Counted from the first letter of the stretch, positions 8,516 through 17,434 are shown. The stretch is DNA of 64,000 bases from Janthinobacterium psychrotolerans (GCF_001677885.1 NZ_LOCQ01000049.1:62001-126000), one strand, 5' to 3'. Notes: a model not told the origin generated them from the sequence alone. Numbers and translations: made by a program.

Positions 8516-10152
8516 GCCTCAGCCTCCTTTTCCGTACCGAAGCCGGGGGCCGCCTTGCCCGTCAACGCTTGCGCCAGGCTGCTGGCCAGGCGCGCGGCCA
8601 GCGCATAGATCGACAGCTGCGGATTGGCGCCGATCGAAGTGGGAAACAGCGAGCCGTCATGCACCGACAGATTGGCCAGGCCGCGATAACGTCCTTGTGC
8701 GTCGCACACGCCCAGGCGCGCATCGTCGGACATGGCGCAGCCGCCCATCACATGGGCCGACACCACGCGCGCCAGCAAGGCGCGGTACGGCAAGCCATCG
8801 ATCGCCTGCCGCGCCTGGGCCCAGCTGGTGTAGTGGCGCGCCATTTCATGCACCGGGTAGACGCTGCGCGCGCCGGCGGCGAACTGGATCTCGGCCATGG
8901 ACAGCAGCGCGCGGCGCACGCCATCCCAGACAAACGGCGTCAACGGATAATCGAGCACGGCATTGCCATGGCCGTCGAGGCCGACCGCGCCGCCGCTGGC
9001 CTCCTCGTGAAAACCGTCGCGCAGCAGCGCCAGCAGGCCGTGCACATGGGGAAACTGGCGCATGGTCTGCGCGTGTTCGTCGCCAAAGCCGCCCATGGTG
9101 GTGGCCATCAGCAGCGGATGCAGGGGCGGCGCTTCGAGCTTGTAGCCGATGGCCCCATCGATGGGCTCGACACCGAGAAAATGGTCGGAATAAATCGTTT
9201 GCGGCGCGCCGGCATGGGCGTCGACCCGTTGCGTGAACAGGGCGGCGGAAATGACGGTGGGGTGAAGGAAGGTGCGCCGGCCCAGCAGCTTGTGCGGATC
9301 GGGCGCGTTCGAACGCAGCAGCAGCGCCGGCGAATTGATGGCGCCGCCGGCCAGCACGAAATGTTTGGCCAACAAGGTCAGCCTGGTCCCGGTCGGTGCT
9401 TGGCCGGCCACATCGAGCGCCGTCACCTGCAGGCTGGCGATGCGCTCGCCCTGCAGCACAAAGCGTTCGGCCCTGGCGTGCGTCAGCAGCCTGGCGCCCA
9501 GCTGCAGCGCAGCCGGTATGGTGGTGACCAGCATCGACTGCTTGGCATTGGTGGGGCAGCCCATGCCGCAGTAGCCGAGGTTCCAGCAGCCGTTGACGTT
9601 GCGCCGTATGGCGGCCGTCGGTATGCCCAGCTGCCGCGCGCCGCGCCGCAGCAGATCGTTGTTTTCATTCGGCGGCGCGGGCCAGTCGCCAACATGCAGG
9701 CGCCGTTCGACCATCTCGAACCATGGCGCCATGGCCGCCACCGTGTAGCCCGCCAGGCCGTGGTGCGACTGCCAGTGCGCCAGAGTGGCGGGCGGGGCAC
9801 GAAAGCTCGAGGTCCAGTTGACGGTGGTCGAACCGCCAACGGTACGCCCCTGCAGGATATTGATGGCCTTGTCGCGCGTCTTGCGGGCGGCGGACTCCTG
9901 GTACAGCGCGGGATAGGCGTCGGCCTCGCGCATCTTGAAGTCTTTTGACGACTTCAGGCCGCCCTCCTCGACGATCAGCACCGTCAAACCGGCGCGCGCC
10001 AGCAGTTCGGCCGTGATGCCGCCGCCGGCGCCGCTGCCGATGATGACCACATCAGCCTCCAGGGTACGGTCCGATTGCAAGCTGGCGGCGTCGATCACCT
10101 GCCAGCCGGCGGCCAGGCCGGCGGCGATCGGATCAGGTATCGGTGAACTCAT
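8512..10152 (-). CDS. GMC family oxidoreductase (FAD-dependent alcohol dehydrogenase)
   Basis: The 546-aa product has the FAD-binding dinucleotide fold at residues 30-60 (DVVIIGSGAGGG...VLIVEEGG), the GMC signature region with GRTVGGSTTVNW, and a C-terminal domain with HVMGGCAMS and HDGSLFPTSIGANPQ, characteristic of GMC alcohol oxidases and dehydrogenases. It lacks a signal peptide of its own. The partner encoded 10 bases upstream carries a Tat signal and resembles the small subunit of periplasmic GMC dehydrogenases, so export by hitch-hiking through Tat is likely. The ATG at 10152 has AAGGCG six bases upstream. Substrate is unknown; a lipid-derived or sterol alcohol is suggested by the coupled lipase. 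Confidence 0.85.
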   Translation of the reverse strand: MSSPIPDPIAAGLAAGWQVIDAASLQSDRTLEADVVIIGSGAGGGITAELLARAGLTVLIVEEGGLKSSKDFKMREADAYPALYQESAARKTRDKAINILQGRTVGGSTTVNWTSSFRAPPATLAHWQSHHGLAGYTVAAMAPWFEMVERRLHVGDWPAPPNENNDLLRRGARQLGIPTAAIRRNVNGCWNLGYCGMGCPTNAKQSMLVTTIPAALQLGARLLTHARAERFVLQGERIASLQVTALDVAGQAPTGTRLTLLAKHFVLAGGAINSPALLLRSNAPDPHKLLGRRTFLHPTVISAALFTQRVDAHAGAPQTIYSDHFLGVEPIDGAIGYKLEAPPLHPLLMATTMGGFGDEHAQTMRQFPHVHGLLALLRDGFHEEASGGAVGLDGHGNAVLDYPLTPFVWDGVRRALLSMAEIQFAAGARSVYPVHEMARHYTSWAQARQAIDGLPYRALLARVVSAHVMGGCAMSDDARLGVCDAQGRYRGLANLSVHDGSLFPTSIGANPQLSIYALAARLASSLAQALTGKAAPGFGTEKEAEA

Positions 10153-10162
10153 GCTTGCGCCT

Positions 10163-10669
10163 TCATGACAGTTCGGCCATCGGCCCGGGATAGCCGATGG
10201 CGGCCCAGCTGGCGCTGTCGGCATACCAGGCGCCCAGGATCAGGTCGTGCAAGGCCAGATAGGCCGTCTGCAAGATGGCAAAACGGTGCAAGCGCCAGCC
10301 CTGCAGAAAGGCCGCCACCTGGCGCGGATCGGCCCCGATCCAGCCACCATCGATGCCGGTGACCAGCCATCGCGCCGGCGCCAGCGCCAGCAGGCCAAAC
10401 AGGTCCTGTACCTCGCCCTGCTGGGCCAGCGGCAAGCCATGGATCGCGGTGCGCACGCCGTCGATCGAGCGCGCCAGCGCCACCGCGCCCGGCGGCAAGG
10501 CGCTGCCCAGCATGGCCGGCACGATGGCGGCCAGCGCCGCGCGCGCTTCGCCGTCGAGCTCGAAACGGCGCAAGGGCGCCGGTCCGCGCGCCAGCCGGTA
10601 GGCGGCGCCACCGGCCGCCAGGGTGCAGGCGCCCAGCAGCCCCAGCTTGAAAAACGATCTGCGTCGCAT
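10163..10669 (-). CDS. Tat-exported small subunit, gluconate 2-dehydrogenase subunit 3-like
   Basis: The 168-aa product starts MRRRSFFKLGLLGACTLAAGG, a twin-arginine signal (RRRSFFK) followed by a hydrophobic stretch. The remainder is helical and matches the small accessory subunit usually encoded beside GMC dehydrogenases. The subunit guides the large FAD subunit through the Tat pathway. The ATG at 10669 has GGAGG nine bases upstream. No cytochrome c subunit is present downstream, so the electron acceptor is unclear. Confidence 0.75.
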   Translation of the reverse strand: MRRRSFFKLGLLGACTLAAGGAAYRLARGPAPLRRFELDGEARAALAAIVPAMLGSALPPGAVALARSIDGVRTAIHGLPLAQQGEVQDLFGLLALAPARWLVTGIDGGWIGADPRQVAAFLQGWRLHRFAILQTAYLALHDLILGAWYADSASWAAIGYPGPMAELS

Positions 10670-10759
10670 GGTGTGTTGCCTCCCCCTGGTGAGCGGTTTT
10701 TCCGTCCAGTGTACGCCAGGAGCGCGATGCGCCGTGCGCAAAAAACTGGAGCGCAGGGT

Positions 10760-10858
10760 CTAACTGCCGCGCAGCAGTAACAACATGGCCAGCAGCGCCG
10801 CCGCCATGCCGCCCAGGCTGATGGACGATAGCCCCCAGCCGGCGATCAGCGCCCCGGC
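10760..10858 (-). pseudogene. Remnant of the C-terminus of an MFS transporter
   Basis: Reading leftward, one frame encodes GALIAGWGLSSISLGGM, then AAALLAMLLLLRGS and a stop at 10760. This looks like the last transmembrane helix and short tail of a major facilitator superfamily drug-efflux transporter. Nothing of the first eleven helices is present; the fragment is joined directly to the broken LysR gene. A deletion that fused two co-oriented genes explains the arrangement. The identification rests on about 30 residues. Confidence 0.5.
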
Positions 10859-11288
10859 GCGCGCAGCAGCGCGATATCGAGCTCACCCGCTTCCAGCAGC
10901 TCCACCAGCTCCTGGGTCGGCGCTACGCGCAGGGTCAGGTGCACAGCGGGAAAGGCAAGGCGTCCAGCACATGGGCATACGGGGTGACCTGGATAAAGCC
11001 CGGGCGCAGATGGCCGGCACGGCCCTGCGCCACGCGCCGCGTTTCGGCCACGCCCTGTTCCAGGGCCGCCAGCACCTGTCTGGCGGTGGCGAGAAACGCC
11101 GTGCCGGCGGCCGTCAGGTCGACCTTGCGGTTGGTGCGTGCGAATACCGGATAGCCGAGCTGCTCTTCGAGCCGCAGAATCGCCTGCGACAACGGCGGCT
11201 GGGCCATGTGCAGCCGCTCGGCGGCGCGCCGGAAGTCCGGCTCTTCGGCCAGCGCAATAAACTGGCGCAACAGCCGCGTTTCGATCAT
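10846..11288 (-). pseudogene. Truncated, frameshifted LysR family regulator
   Basis: The ATG at 11288 opens a clear LysR N-terminal domain (LLRQFIALAEEPDFRRAAERL, MAQPPLSQAILRLEEQLGYPVFART). After GFIQVTPYAHVLDALPF the frame ends at 10935, but another frame continues the effector domain as AVHLTLRVAPTQELVELLE and AGELDIALLRAPG. About nine residues of the usual linker are missing there, so a small non-triplet deletion is likely. The rest of the effector domain (about 180 residues) is gone and an MFS-like C-terminus follows. The start overlaps the trmJ stop by four bases. A short HTH-only protein could still be made. Confidence 0.72.
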
Positions 11289-12058
11289 CGTGGCTTTTTC
11301 GCCATCACCAGGATATGGCGCGCGATGCCGCGCAGGATATTGACTTCTTCCGTTTCCAGCCCGGTGCGCGAAAACAAACGTTTCAAACGCGGCATCAGTT
11401 TTTTCGGATTGTCGGCGTCGAGAAAATCGATGGCCACCAGCGCTTCCTGCAAATGCGCATACATGCCGTCGACCTGGGCCAGGCTGGCCGCGTCGCCATG
11501 AAAACCGATGGGGCTGGCCGCTTGCGCATCGCCCGAGGCCGCCAGGGCGGCGACCCGGCATTCATAGGCGACCACCTGCGCCGCCTGTGACAGGTTCAGC
11601 GAAGAATACTCGGGGTTGGCCGGGATATTGATCAGGACATTGCACTGTTCGACGATCTCGTTGGGCAGGCCGAAGCGCTCGTTGCCGAAAATCACCGCCG
11701 CATGCAGCTCGGTGCCGGCGGCCAGCTGGGCGGCAATGTCGCGCGGCGCGGTCACCGGCGGCGAAAATTCGCGCAGCCGGGCCGACACGGCGGCCGCGTA
11801 GTTGCAGCCTTCCAGCGCCTCGGCGATCGAGCCGACGATGCGCGCGCCGGCCAGGATATCCTGCGCACCGCTGGCAAAGGCCACCGCTTCCGGGTCGCGG
11901 AGGGCGTCGGCAAAGCGCGGGTTGACCAGCACCAGGTCGGAAAAGCCCATGGTTTTCATGGCCCGCGCGACGGCGCCGATATTGCCGGCACGGCTGGTCT
12001 CGACGAGGATAAATCGCAGGCGTTTGAAAAGAGACGTATTGATTTCGGGCAGATTCAT
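11285..12058 (-). CDS. trmJ: tRNA (cytidine/uridine-2'-O-)-methyltransferase TrmJ
   Basis: The 257-aa product is a SPOUT-class (TrmH/SpoU) RNA methyltransferase. RFILVETSRAGNIGAVARAMKT is the N-terminal signature, IFGNERFGLPNE the middle motif, and NPEYSSLNLSQAAQVVAYE the C-terminal motif that forms the knot and SAM site. TrmJ methylates the ribose of nucleotide 32 in the anticodon loop of several tRNAs. The ATG is at 12058. It is divergent from suhB, an order common in betaproteobacteria, and its stop overlaps the start of the LysR remnant. Confidence 0.92.
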   Translation of the reverse strand: MNLPEINTSLFKRLRFILVETSRAGNIGAVARAMKTMGFSDLVLVNPRFADALRDPEAVAFASGAQDILAGARIVGSIAEALEGCNYAAAVSARLREFSPPVTAPRDIAAQLAAGTELHAAVIFGNERFGLPNEIVEQCNVLINIPANPEYSSLNLSQAAQVVAYECRVAALAASGDAQAASPIGFHGDAASLAQVDGMYAHLQEALVAIDFLDADNPKKLMPRLKRLFSRTGLETEEVNILRGIARHILVMAKKPR

Positions 12059-12245
12059 TTAAAATAGCGCCATTGCGCGGTATCGATACAGGAAATGTCG
12101 GAAGATGGACGTCACACAACGCTGACGCCAGGCCCGGATTTTAACCACTTCGCCACCGCTTTGCTCTTTAATTCATTCTTGCACTCCTGCGCTCCAGTAC
12201 ACACCGGTACTGCCGGGCGCTCGCGTGCTTTTAACGGAAGCTCAC

Positions 12246-13034
12246 ATGCACCCAATGCTCAACACGGCCATCAAGGCCGCCCGCCGCGCCGCCACCGTCA
12301 TCAACCGCGCGTCTTTCGACCTCGACCGCGTCGTCGTCACGGAAAAACAACATAACGATTTCGTCACCGATGTCGACCAGGCGGCCGAACAAGCCATTAT
12401 CGAGGTGCTGTCCAAGGCCTACCCGGACCACGCGTTCCTGGGTGAGGAATCGGGCGCTTCCGCCAACTCGCACGACGAGAATGAATTCCAGTGGATCATC
12501 GACCCGATCGATGGCACCACCAACTTTATCCACGGCTTTCCGCAATACTGCATCTCGCTGGCATTGGCCCAGCGCGGCATCGTCACGCAAGCCGTGATCT
12601 ACGATCCCGTCCGCAATGACCTGTTTACCGCCAGCAAGGGCGCCGGCGCCTTCCTGAATGAAAAACGCATCCGCGTGACCAAGCTGGACCGTGTGGCCAA
12701 CGCCATGCTGGGCACCGGCCACGGCGCCGGCCCGCGCGCGCTCGACGAATACCTGAAAATGTACGCCATCATGGGCGAACGCAGCCAGGGCGTGCGCAGC
12801 GCCGGTTCGGCCGCGCTGGACCTGGCCTACGTCGCCTGCGGCCGCCTCGACGGCTTCTACCAGAAAGGCCTGAAGCCTTGGGACATCGCCGCCGGCGCGC
12901 TGATGATCACGGAATCGGGCGGCATCGTCGGTGAATTTTCCGGCGAATCGGACTACCTGTACAAGGGCGACGTGATCGCCGCCAGCCCGAAGGTGTTTGG
13001 CCAGATGGTCAGCCTGCTGGCGCCGTTCGCGTAA
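12246..13034 (+). CDS. suhB: Inositol-1-monophosphatase SuhB
   Basis: The 262-aa product has all the Mg-dependent phosphatase motifs: FVTDVDQAAE, FLGEESG, the metal-binding DPIDGTTNF, and KPWDIAAGALMITESGG. SuhB hydrolyses inositol phosphates and in proteobacteria also acts in rRNA antitermination complexes. The ATG at 12246 has GGAAG seven bases upstream. A strong terminator follows 16 bases after the stop. Confidence 0.93.
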   Translation: MHPMLNTAIKAARRAATVINRASFDLDRVVVTEKQHNDFVTDVDQAAEQAIIEVLSKAYPDHAFLGEESGASANSHDENEFQWIIDPIDGTTNFIHGFPQYCISLALAQRGIVTQAVIYDPVRNDLFTASKGAGAFLNEKRIRVTKLDRVANAMLGTGHGAGPRALDEYLKMYAIMGERSQGVRSAGSAALDLAYVACGRLDGFYQKGLKPWDIAAGALMITESGGIVGEFSGESDYLYKGDVIAASPKVFGQMVSLLAPFA

Positions 13035-13050
13035 CAAGCAGCGCAATGCA

Positions 13051-13076
13051 AAAAAACCGGCCTCGGCCGGTTTTTT
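13051..13076. terminator. Bidirectional intrinsic terminator after suhB
   Basis: A perfect 12-base inverted repeat, AAAAAACCGGCC and GGCCGGTTTTTT, with a two-base loop. It ends suhB and can also stop leftward transcription. Confidence 0.92.
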
Positions 13077-13339
13077 CATGCCTGCTCAGCAGGTAAGCCA
13101 TGCCCTTCGCTGGCGTTGAACATGGTCTTGGCGTGGATCAGGCCCAAGCCATAGCCGCCGCCATGCGCCACGGCGGTGGCCACGGTTTGATTGCAGGTTT
13201 CGCCATGCGCCCAGTCGCGCTGCAGCTCCAGCAAGTATTGCACCGAGGTCATTGGCTGGGCGCCCGCCTGTATCATGCAAAGCGTGATCGGCAATGCCGG
13301 ACTTCCCTGCCATGACACTGTGTGCTGGGCCAGTGCCAT
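13076..13339 (-). CDS. Hypothetical small ORF, doubtful
   Basis: An 87-codon leftward frame ends within the suhB terminator. An internal ATG at 13252 would give about 58 residues (MTSVQYLLELQRDWAHGE...). No ribosome binding site, signal peptide or known domain is seen. It is listed because the region from 13077 to 13422 is otherwise empty and the frame could be the tail of a decayed gene. Confidence 0.25.
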   Translation of the reverse strand: MALAQHTVSWQGSPALPITLCMIQAGAQPMTSVQYLLELQRDWAHGETCNQTVATAVAHGGGYGLGLIHAKTMFNASEGHGLPAEQA

Positions 13340-13422
13340 GCCGTATGAAGCCAGGGTGGCGAAACTTGAAACGCAAAGTTTTCGAAGTTATGTTCGATTT
13401 TTTCGATTATTGATTTTATCCG

Positions 13423-15528
13423 TTACAAGCTGCCTTCCAGCATCAACCTCCAGGTCGGGTCGCTGGCGGCACTGACGCTGCGCAGCATGCGGCCATCGCC
13501 ATCGTCAAACACGCCGCGGGTGACATGGCGCTGTCCCAGCAGGTTGGCGCCCGACATGCGCAGACGCAGCTTGTCGCTCCATTTCCATAAGGCATAGGCG
13601 TCCAGTTCGCGCTTGACGCCGGCATACGCCAGCATGCTGTTGGAAATACGCGCACGCACGCCGGCCTGGTAAGTGAAGCTGGCGCCAAGCGACAGCGGCA
13701 GGCGCGCCAGCCGGTAGTCGCCGCCAGCGCTGGCGCTCCACGGCAGCTGGCTGTCGAGCCGGTTGTCCGGGCCGGGCACGCCGGTCACGCGCGACCAGTT
13801 GCGCGCCAGGTTGGCGCGCAGATCGACCGCACCGAGCGGTAACTTTGCTTCCAGTTCCAGCCCGCGCACCAGCGCATCGCCGCCGTTGACGGGCGTGGCG
13901 ACCCAGCGCTCGCCAGCGAGGTATAACTGGTCGCGCATCACGCCCTTGACCTGCCGCAGCGAACCACTCAAGCCCAGCAGCACGCCCTTGGCCGGATAGT
14001 ATTCATATGCCGCATCGATGCCCCAGGCCAGTTCCGGGCGCAGCGCAGGATTGCCCCGGGTGTCGGGATTGGTGGCGCTGTTGCCGTTGTCGACCGTGTA
14101 GCGGCGAGGAAGCAGCTCGAAGATTTCGGGCGCCTTGTACGTGCGCGTCAGCGCCAGGCGCAGCTGGTCTTCGCCGCGCAATTTCCACAGGCTTTGCAGC
14201 AGCGGGCTCCATACCTGCGAGCGCACGTTCACCTGGCCGCTGGCCGTACGCAAGCCTTCCCAGCGCAAGCCCAGGTAAAGCGACCAGCGCGCCGACACTT
14301 CCCATTCGTCCTGCGCATATAGCGCCAGGCGCGCGGCGGTGGCCGCATAGGCTTCGTCCGACAGTGCCGGCTCCGCGCCAGCCAGCAACTGGCGCTCGCG
14401 GCGAAAGTCGGCGCGCCGGCGCCGGCCCGCATCCCAGCCCGCCGCCAGCAGATGGTGTTCGCCCAGCTGCAGCCGGTAGCTGCCACTGAAGGTCACGCCT
14501 GCGTCGTCGACGCCGGAGTCGACCAGGTGCGTGGCGCGCAGCACACGTTCAGGCCCGGGGCCACGGCCCTCGAATACAAAATCGTTGCTGCGGTGGTTGT
14601 AGTTCACGCCCAGCTTGACGTCCAGGCTGGCGCCGGCGCCGAGCTTGCGCAGCCATTGCAGGTCGCTGCGCACGGTACTGCTTTCCTGGTCGAAGTCGCT
14701 GTGATTATCGGGGTAGCTGCTGCTGCCGCCCACATACGCCGTTTCCATGCCCAGGTGGCGCGTCGCCAGGCGCTTGACGCTGACCAGGCTTTGCCAGGCC
14801 AGGCTGGCCTCGTCCGCCATTGCCCAGCTCAGGCGCGGCGCCAGCTCCAGCCCATAGACCCGCACCGTCTCGCGCTGCGGCACATGGCGCAGCGCGGTGG
14901 TGTTGCCGTCGATATCGAGATTGCGGTCCCACTCATCGATATCGCTGGCGCGCGCCGTGCGGCTGAGCGTGCCGGCCAGCGCATACGTCAGGCTTTGCCG
15001 CTTGCCCGACCATTGCAGGGTGGCGCTGCCGGCGTGCAGGCCGGCGCTGGTGGAGGCGCCCAGCTTGAACTCGCGCTGTGGTTTTGCAGCGGCTTTTTTC
15101 AGCACGATATTGATCGCGCCGGCAATCGCCTGGGCGGAAAATTCGGCAGTGGCGGCGCGCCGGATCTCGACGCGCTCGACCAGCTCCGGGTCCAGGCTGT
15201 CGAGCGCAAAATCGTTGGGCACGGCAACGCCGTCGAGCATCACCAGGGTGTAGCCCTGGCCCAGGCCGTGCAGCGCGATTTGCTGGCCCTGGCCGGCACC
15301 GGGCGCGCCGCCCACCGACACGCCGGGCAGGCGCTTGAGCACATCGATCAGGGCGCGGTCGCCCTGGCGTATCAGCTCATCGTGGCCGACAGTGATGGTC
15401 GAGACCGTGTCATTGCGGCGCTGGGCGGTGCGGTCGACGCTGATGGTGACCGAGGGTAGGGTATCGTCGGCGCGCACGGCGGCCGGCCATGGCAGCGCGA
15501 GGCTGCATAGCAACAGGGTGGTTCGCAT
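13423..15528 (-). CDS. TonB-dependent outer-membrane receptor
   Basis: The 701-aa product has a signal peptide (MRTTLLLCSLALPWPAAVRA), a plug domain (DALIDVLKRLPGVSV-like segment, LVMLDGVAVPNDFALDSLDPELVERVEIRRA) and a 22-strand barrel with alternating aromatic residues up to the C-terminus. A possible TonB box lies in PSVTISV just after the signal. Such receptors import siderophores, cobalamin, sugars or peptides using proton-motive force. The ATG at 15528 has AGGA six bases upstream. It is 63 bases downstream of the M56-M23 peptidase gene in the same direction, which makes a BlaI-controlled transcript likely. Ligand unknown. Confidence 0.88.
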   Translation of the reverse strand: MRTTLLLCSLALPWPAAVRADDTLPSVTISVDRTAQRRNDTVSTITVGHDELIRQGDRALIDVLKRLPGVSVGGAPGAGQGQQIALHGLGQGYTLVMLDGVAVPNDFALDSLDPELVERVEIRRAATAEFSAQAIAGAINIVLKKAAAKPQREFKLGASTSAGLHAGSATLQWSGKRQSLTYALAGTLSRTARASDIDEWDRNLDIDGNTTALRHVPQRETVRVYGLELAPRLSWAMADEASLAWQSLVSVKRLATRHLGMETAYVGGSSSYPDNHSDFDQESSTVRSDLQWLRKLGAGASLDVKLGVNYNHRSNDFVFEGRGPGPERVLRATHLVDSGVDDAGVTFSGSYRLQLGEHHLLAAGWDAGRRRRADFRRERQLLAGAEPALSDEAYAATAARLALYAQDEWEVSARWSLYLGLRWEGLRTASGQVNVRSQVWSPLLQSLWKLRGEDQLRLALTRTYKAPEIFELLPRRYTVDNGNSATNPDTRGNPALRPELAWGIDAAYEYYPAKGVLLGLSGSLRQVKGVMRDQLYLAGERWVATPVNGGDALVRGLELEAKLPLGAVDLRANLARNWSRVTGVPGPDNRLDSQLPWSASAGGDYRLARLPLSLGASFTYQAGVRARISNSMLAYAGVKRELDAYALWKWSDKLRLRMSGANLLGQRHVTRGVFDDGDGRMLRSVSAASDPTWRLMLEGSL

Positions 15529-15591
15529 GGGGATTCCTGGAGGTGGTGGTACCGGCCCGTGATCCCGGGCCGGCATGATGAAGGGGCGAAT

Positions 15592-17025
15592 TTAGTAGCC
15601 GAACTGCTCCTTGCGCATGCGCAGGGCGCGGGCGGTGGCATTGGCGTCGAGACCGGCCAGCCACTGTTGCGGGTCCTGCAGGCGCCCGTTGCGGCTGACC
15701 TGGAAATGCAGGTGCGGCCCCGTCGCCAGGCCGGTATCGCCGACCGTGCCGATGGTCTGGCCGGCGGTGACGGCCATGCCGGTGCTCAGCGTGACCTGGT
15801 CGAGATGGGCGTACAGCGACTCGATGCCGCCGCCATGGTCGATGCGCACCGCCTTGCCCAGGCGCGCATCTTCGCTGACGCTGGCGATGCCGTCGGCCGC
15901 CGCATGCACCGGCGTGCCGCGCCTGGCGCCCAGATCGATGCCGCGATGGCCTTGTGGCGTCATCTGGCGCACCACGCCAAAGAAGCCCGTGACACGCATG
16001 GTGTCGAGCGGATTGCGCCAGGCAGACGGCGCCGTGGCTGGCGCAGTCGCCGTGAAGATGGCGGCAGGCGTGGCCGCTACCGACCAGGCCAGTGCAGGCT
16101 GCAGCGCCAGGCTGGCCGCGCCGATGGCGCACAACAGCAGCACCGCCAGGGCGCGCAGCAGCGGATGCAATCGCACCTGGCCGTCACGCAGATGGCTCAA
16201 GCGTTCGGCCATGCGGCCGCCGCCAAAGGCCAGCCCCGGCAGCGATTGCGCCTGCAGGCCCAGTTGTTTGACCAGCGCCGCCGCATACTGCTGGCGCTCG
16301 CGCTGTGGCCGGCCAGCCAGCACCTGGCGGTCGCAGCCCAGTTCCTGCGCCCAGGCCAGCTTGCCGGCCAGCCAGCGCGCGGCCGGATTGAACCACAGCA
16401 GCGCCTGCAGCAAGGTGGCCAACAGCAAAAGCAAGGGGTCGCGGCGGCGGGCATGGGTCAGCTCATGGGCGATCACCAGTTGCTGCTGTTCCGGCGTAAA
16501 TTGCGCCAGATGCGCCGGCAGCAGCAAGCGCGGCCGCCAGACGCCGACCAGCATCGGCGAGATCGGCGCGTCCACTTCCAGCACCTCGACGCCATGCAGC
16601 CGGCGCCGCTGCGCCAGTGCCAGCAAGGTGCGCAACATGGCGCGGGCACGTTGCCAGCGCCATGCCGTGACAGCGACGCCAAGCAGATAGACCAGGCCCC
16701 AGGCGGCCGGCACCAGCGCCAGCCAGGAGGCAGCGGCAGGCAGACCGGCGGCTGGCGCTGCCATGGCCAGCGGCGCCTCGGGCGCCGCGCCGGCCAGCGC
16801 CACCGGCACGCTCAGTTCGGGTACCACGCTCAGCTGTTGCGTATCGGGCAGCAGCGGCAGCACGAACGCGGCGGCCTGCACCAGCTGCGCGACTAGCCAG
16901 ACGCCGCGCTGGGCGGCCAATGCCGGCCAGCGCCGTTGCGCCAGGCTCAGCAAACACCACAGCAGCAGGCCGGTGACCAGGCAGGCGGCGCTGGCCTGCA
17001 ACAGCGTCAGCAATATCAGCGGCAT
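15592..17025 (-). CDS. M56 (BlaR1-type) membrane peptidase fused to M23 endopeptidase
   Basis: The 477-aa product has four or so hydrophobic segments (about 5-30, 38-60, 95-120, 290-315). Between them is a zinc protease site, AHELTHARRRD (His-Glu-x-x-His near residue 184), with the distal ELGCDR, as in BlaR1/MecR1. After the last membrane segment comes an M23/LytM peptidase domain with HRGIDLG near 359 and GPHLHFQV near 436, so all zinc ligands are present. The BlaR1-type sensor beta-lactam domain is replaced by this putative cell-wall endopeptidase or peptidoglycan-binding module. The BlaI repressor is encoded four bases upstream, so the pair is probably a cell-wall-responsive sensor and protease. 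Confidence 0.87.
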   Translation of the reverse strand: MPLILLTLLQASAACLVTGLLLWCLLSLAQRRWPALAAQRGVWLVAQLVQAAAFVLPLLPDTQQLSVVPELSVPVALAGAAPEAPLAMAAPAAGLPAAASWLALVPAAWGLVYLLGVAVTAWRWQRARAMLRTLLALAQRRRLHGVEVLEVDAPISPMLVGVWRPRLLLPAHLAQFTPEQQQLVIAHELTHARRRDPLLLLLATLLQALLWFNPAARWLAGKLAWAQELGCDRQVLAGRPQRERQQYAAALVKQLGLQAQSLPGLAFGGGRMAERLSHLRDGQVRLHPLLRALAVLLLCAIGAASLALQPALAWSVAATPAAIFTATAPATAPSAWRNPLDTMRVTGFFGVVRQMTPQGHRGIDLGARRGTPVHAAADGIASVSEDARLGKAVRIDHGGGIESLYAHLDQVTLSTGMAVTAGQTIGTVGDTGLATGPHLHFQVSRNGRLQDPQQWLAGLDANATARALRMRKEQFGY

Positions 17026-17029
17026 CGCC

Positions 17030-17407
17030 CTACTCCTTCGCGTCGAGCGGCCAGTCCTGCAGCAATTGTTCCAGCTGCGCCAGTTCCTGCTGGTCGACCA
17101 GTTTGCTGCCGGTAAACATCGTCACCGGCAAGGGCGTCTCCAGCTCCATCACGCGGCGGCCGAAATCATGGGCAAACGCGGCCAGGGTGGCCACCTTGTC
17201 CGCCGTCGTTTCATAGACCTGTACGCCCTGTTCGCTGCGCTGCACCAGCAGGCCTTTTTCCAGCATGCGCTCGACCGTCTTGCGGGTCGATGAAAACGAC
17301 CAGCCCAGTTCTTCCTCGACGCTGGCGTGCAGCGCGCGCGCCGACAGCGGCTGGCCTTTCCACAGGGCTTTCAACAAGGTCAGTTCGGTAACGGATGGGG
17401 TGGCCAT
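17030..17407 (-). CDS. BlaI/MecI/CopY family transcriptional repressor
   Basis: The 125-aa product has the BlaI winged helix: TELTLLKALWKGQPLSARALHASVEEELGWSFSSTRKTVERMLEKGLLVQR, followed by a helical dimerisation tail. In this family the paired M56 protease cleaves or inactivates the repressor on a cell-wall signal. The ATG at 17407 has AAGGA five bases upstream. Two dyads of the type this family binds lie in the promoter region (17439-17454 and 17473-17488), so autoregulation of blaI, the peptidase and probably the TonB receptor is expected. Confidence 0.88.
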   Translation of the reverse strand: MATPSVTELTLLKALWKGQPLSARALHASVEEELGWSFSSTRKTVERMLEKGLLVQRSEQGVQVYETTADKVATLAAFAHDFGRRVMELETPLPVTMFTGSKLVDQQELAQLEQLLQDWPLDAKE

Positions 17408-17434
17408 GGAATTCCTTTGCAATGATGTGCAGCA

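Noticed and set aside
13086..13376. Second small minus-strand frame after suhB
   Set aside because: No ribosome site or domain; it overlaps the other doubtful frame ending at 13076.
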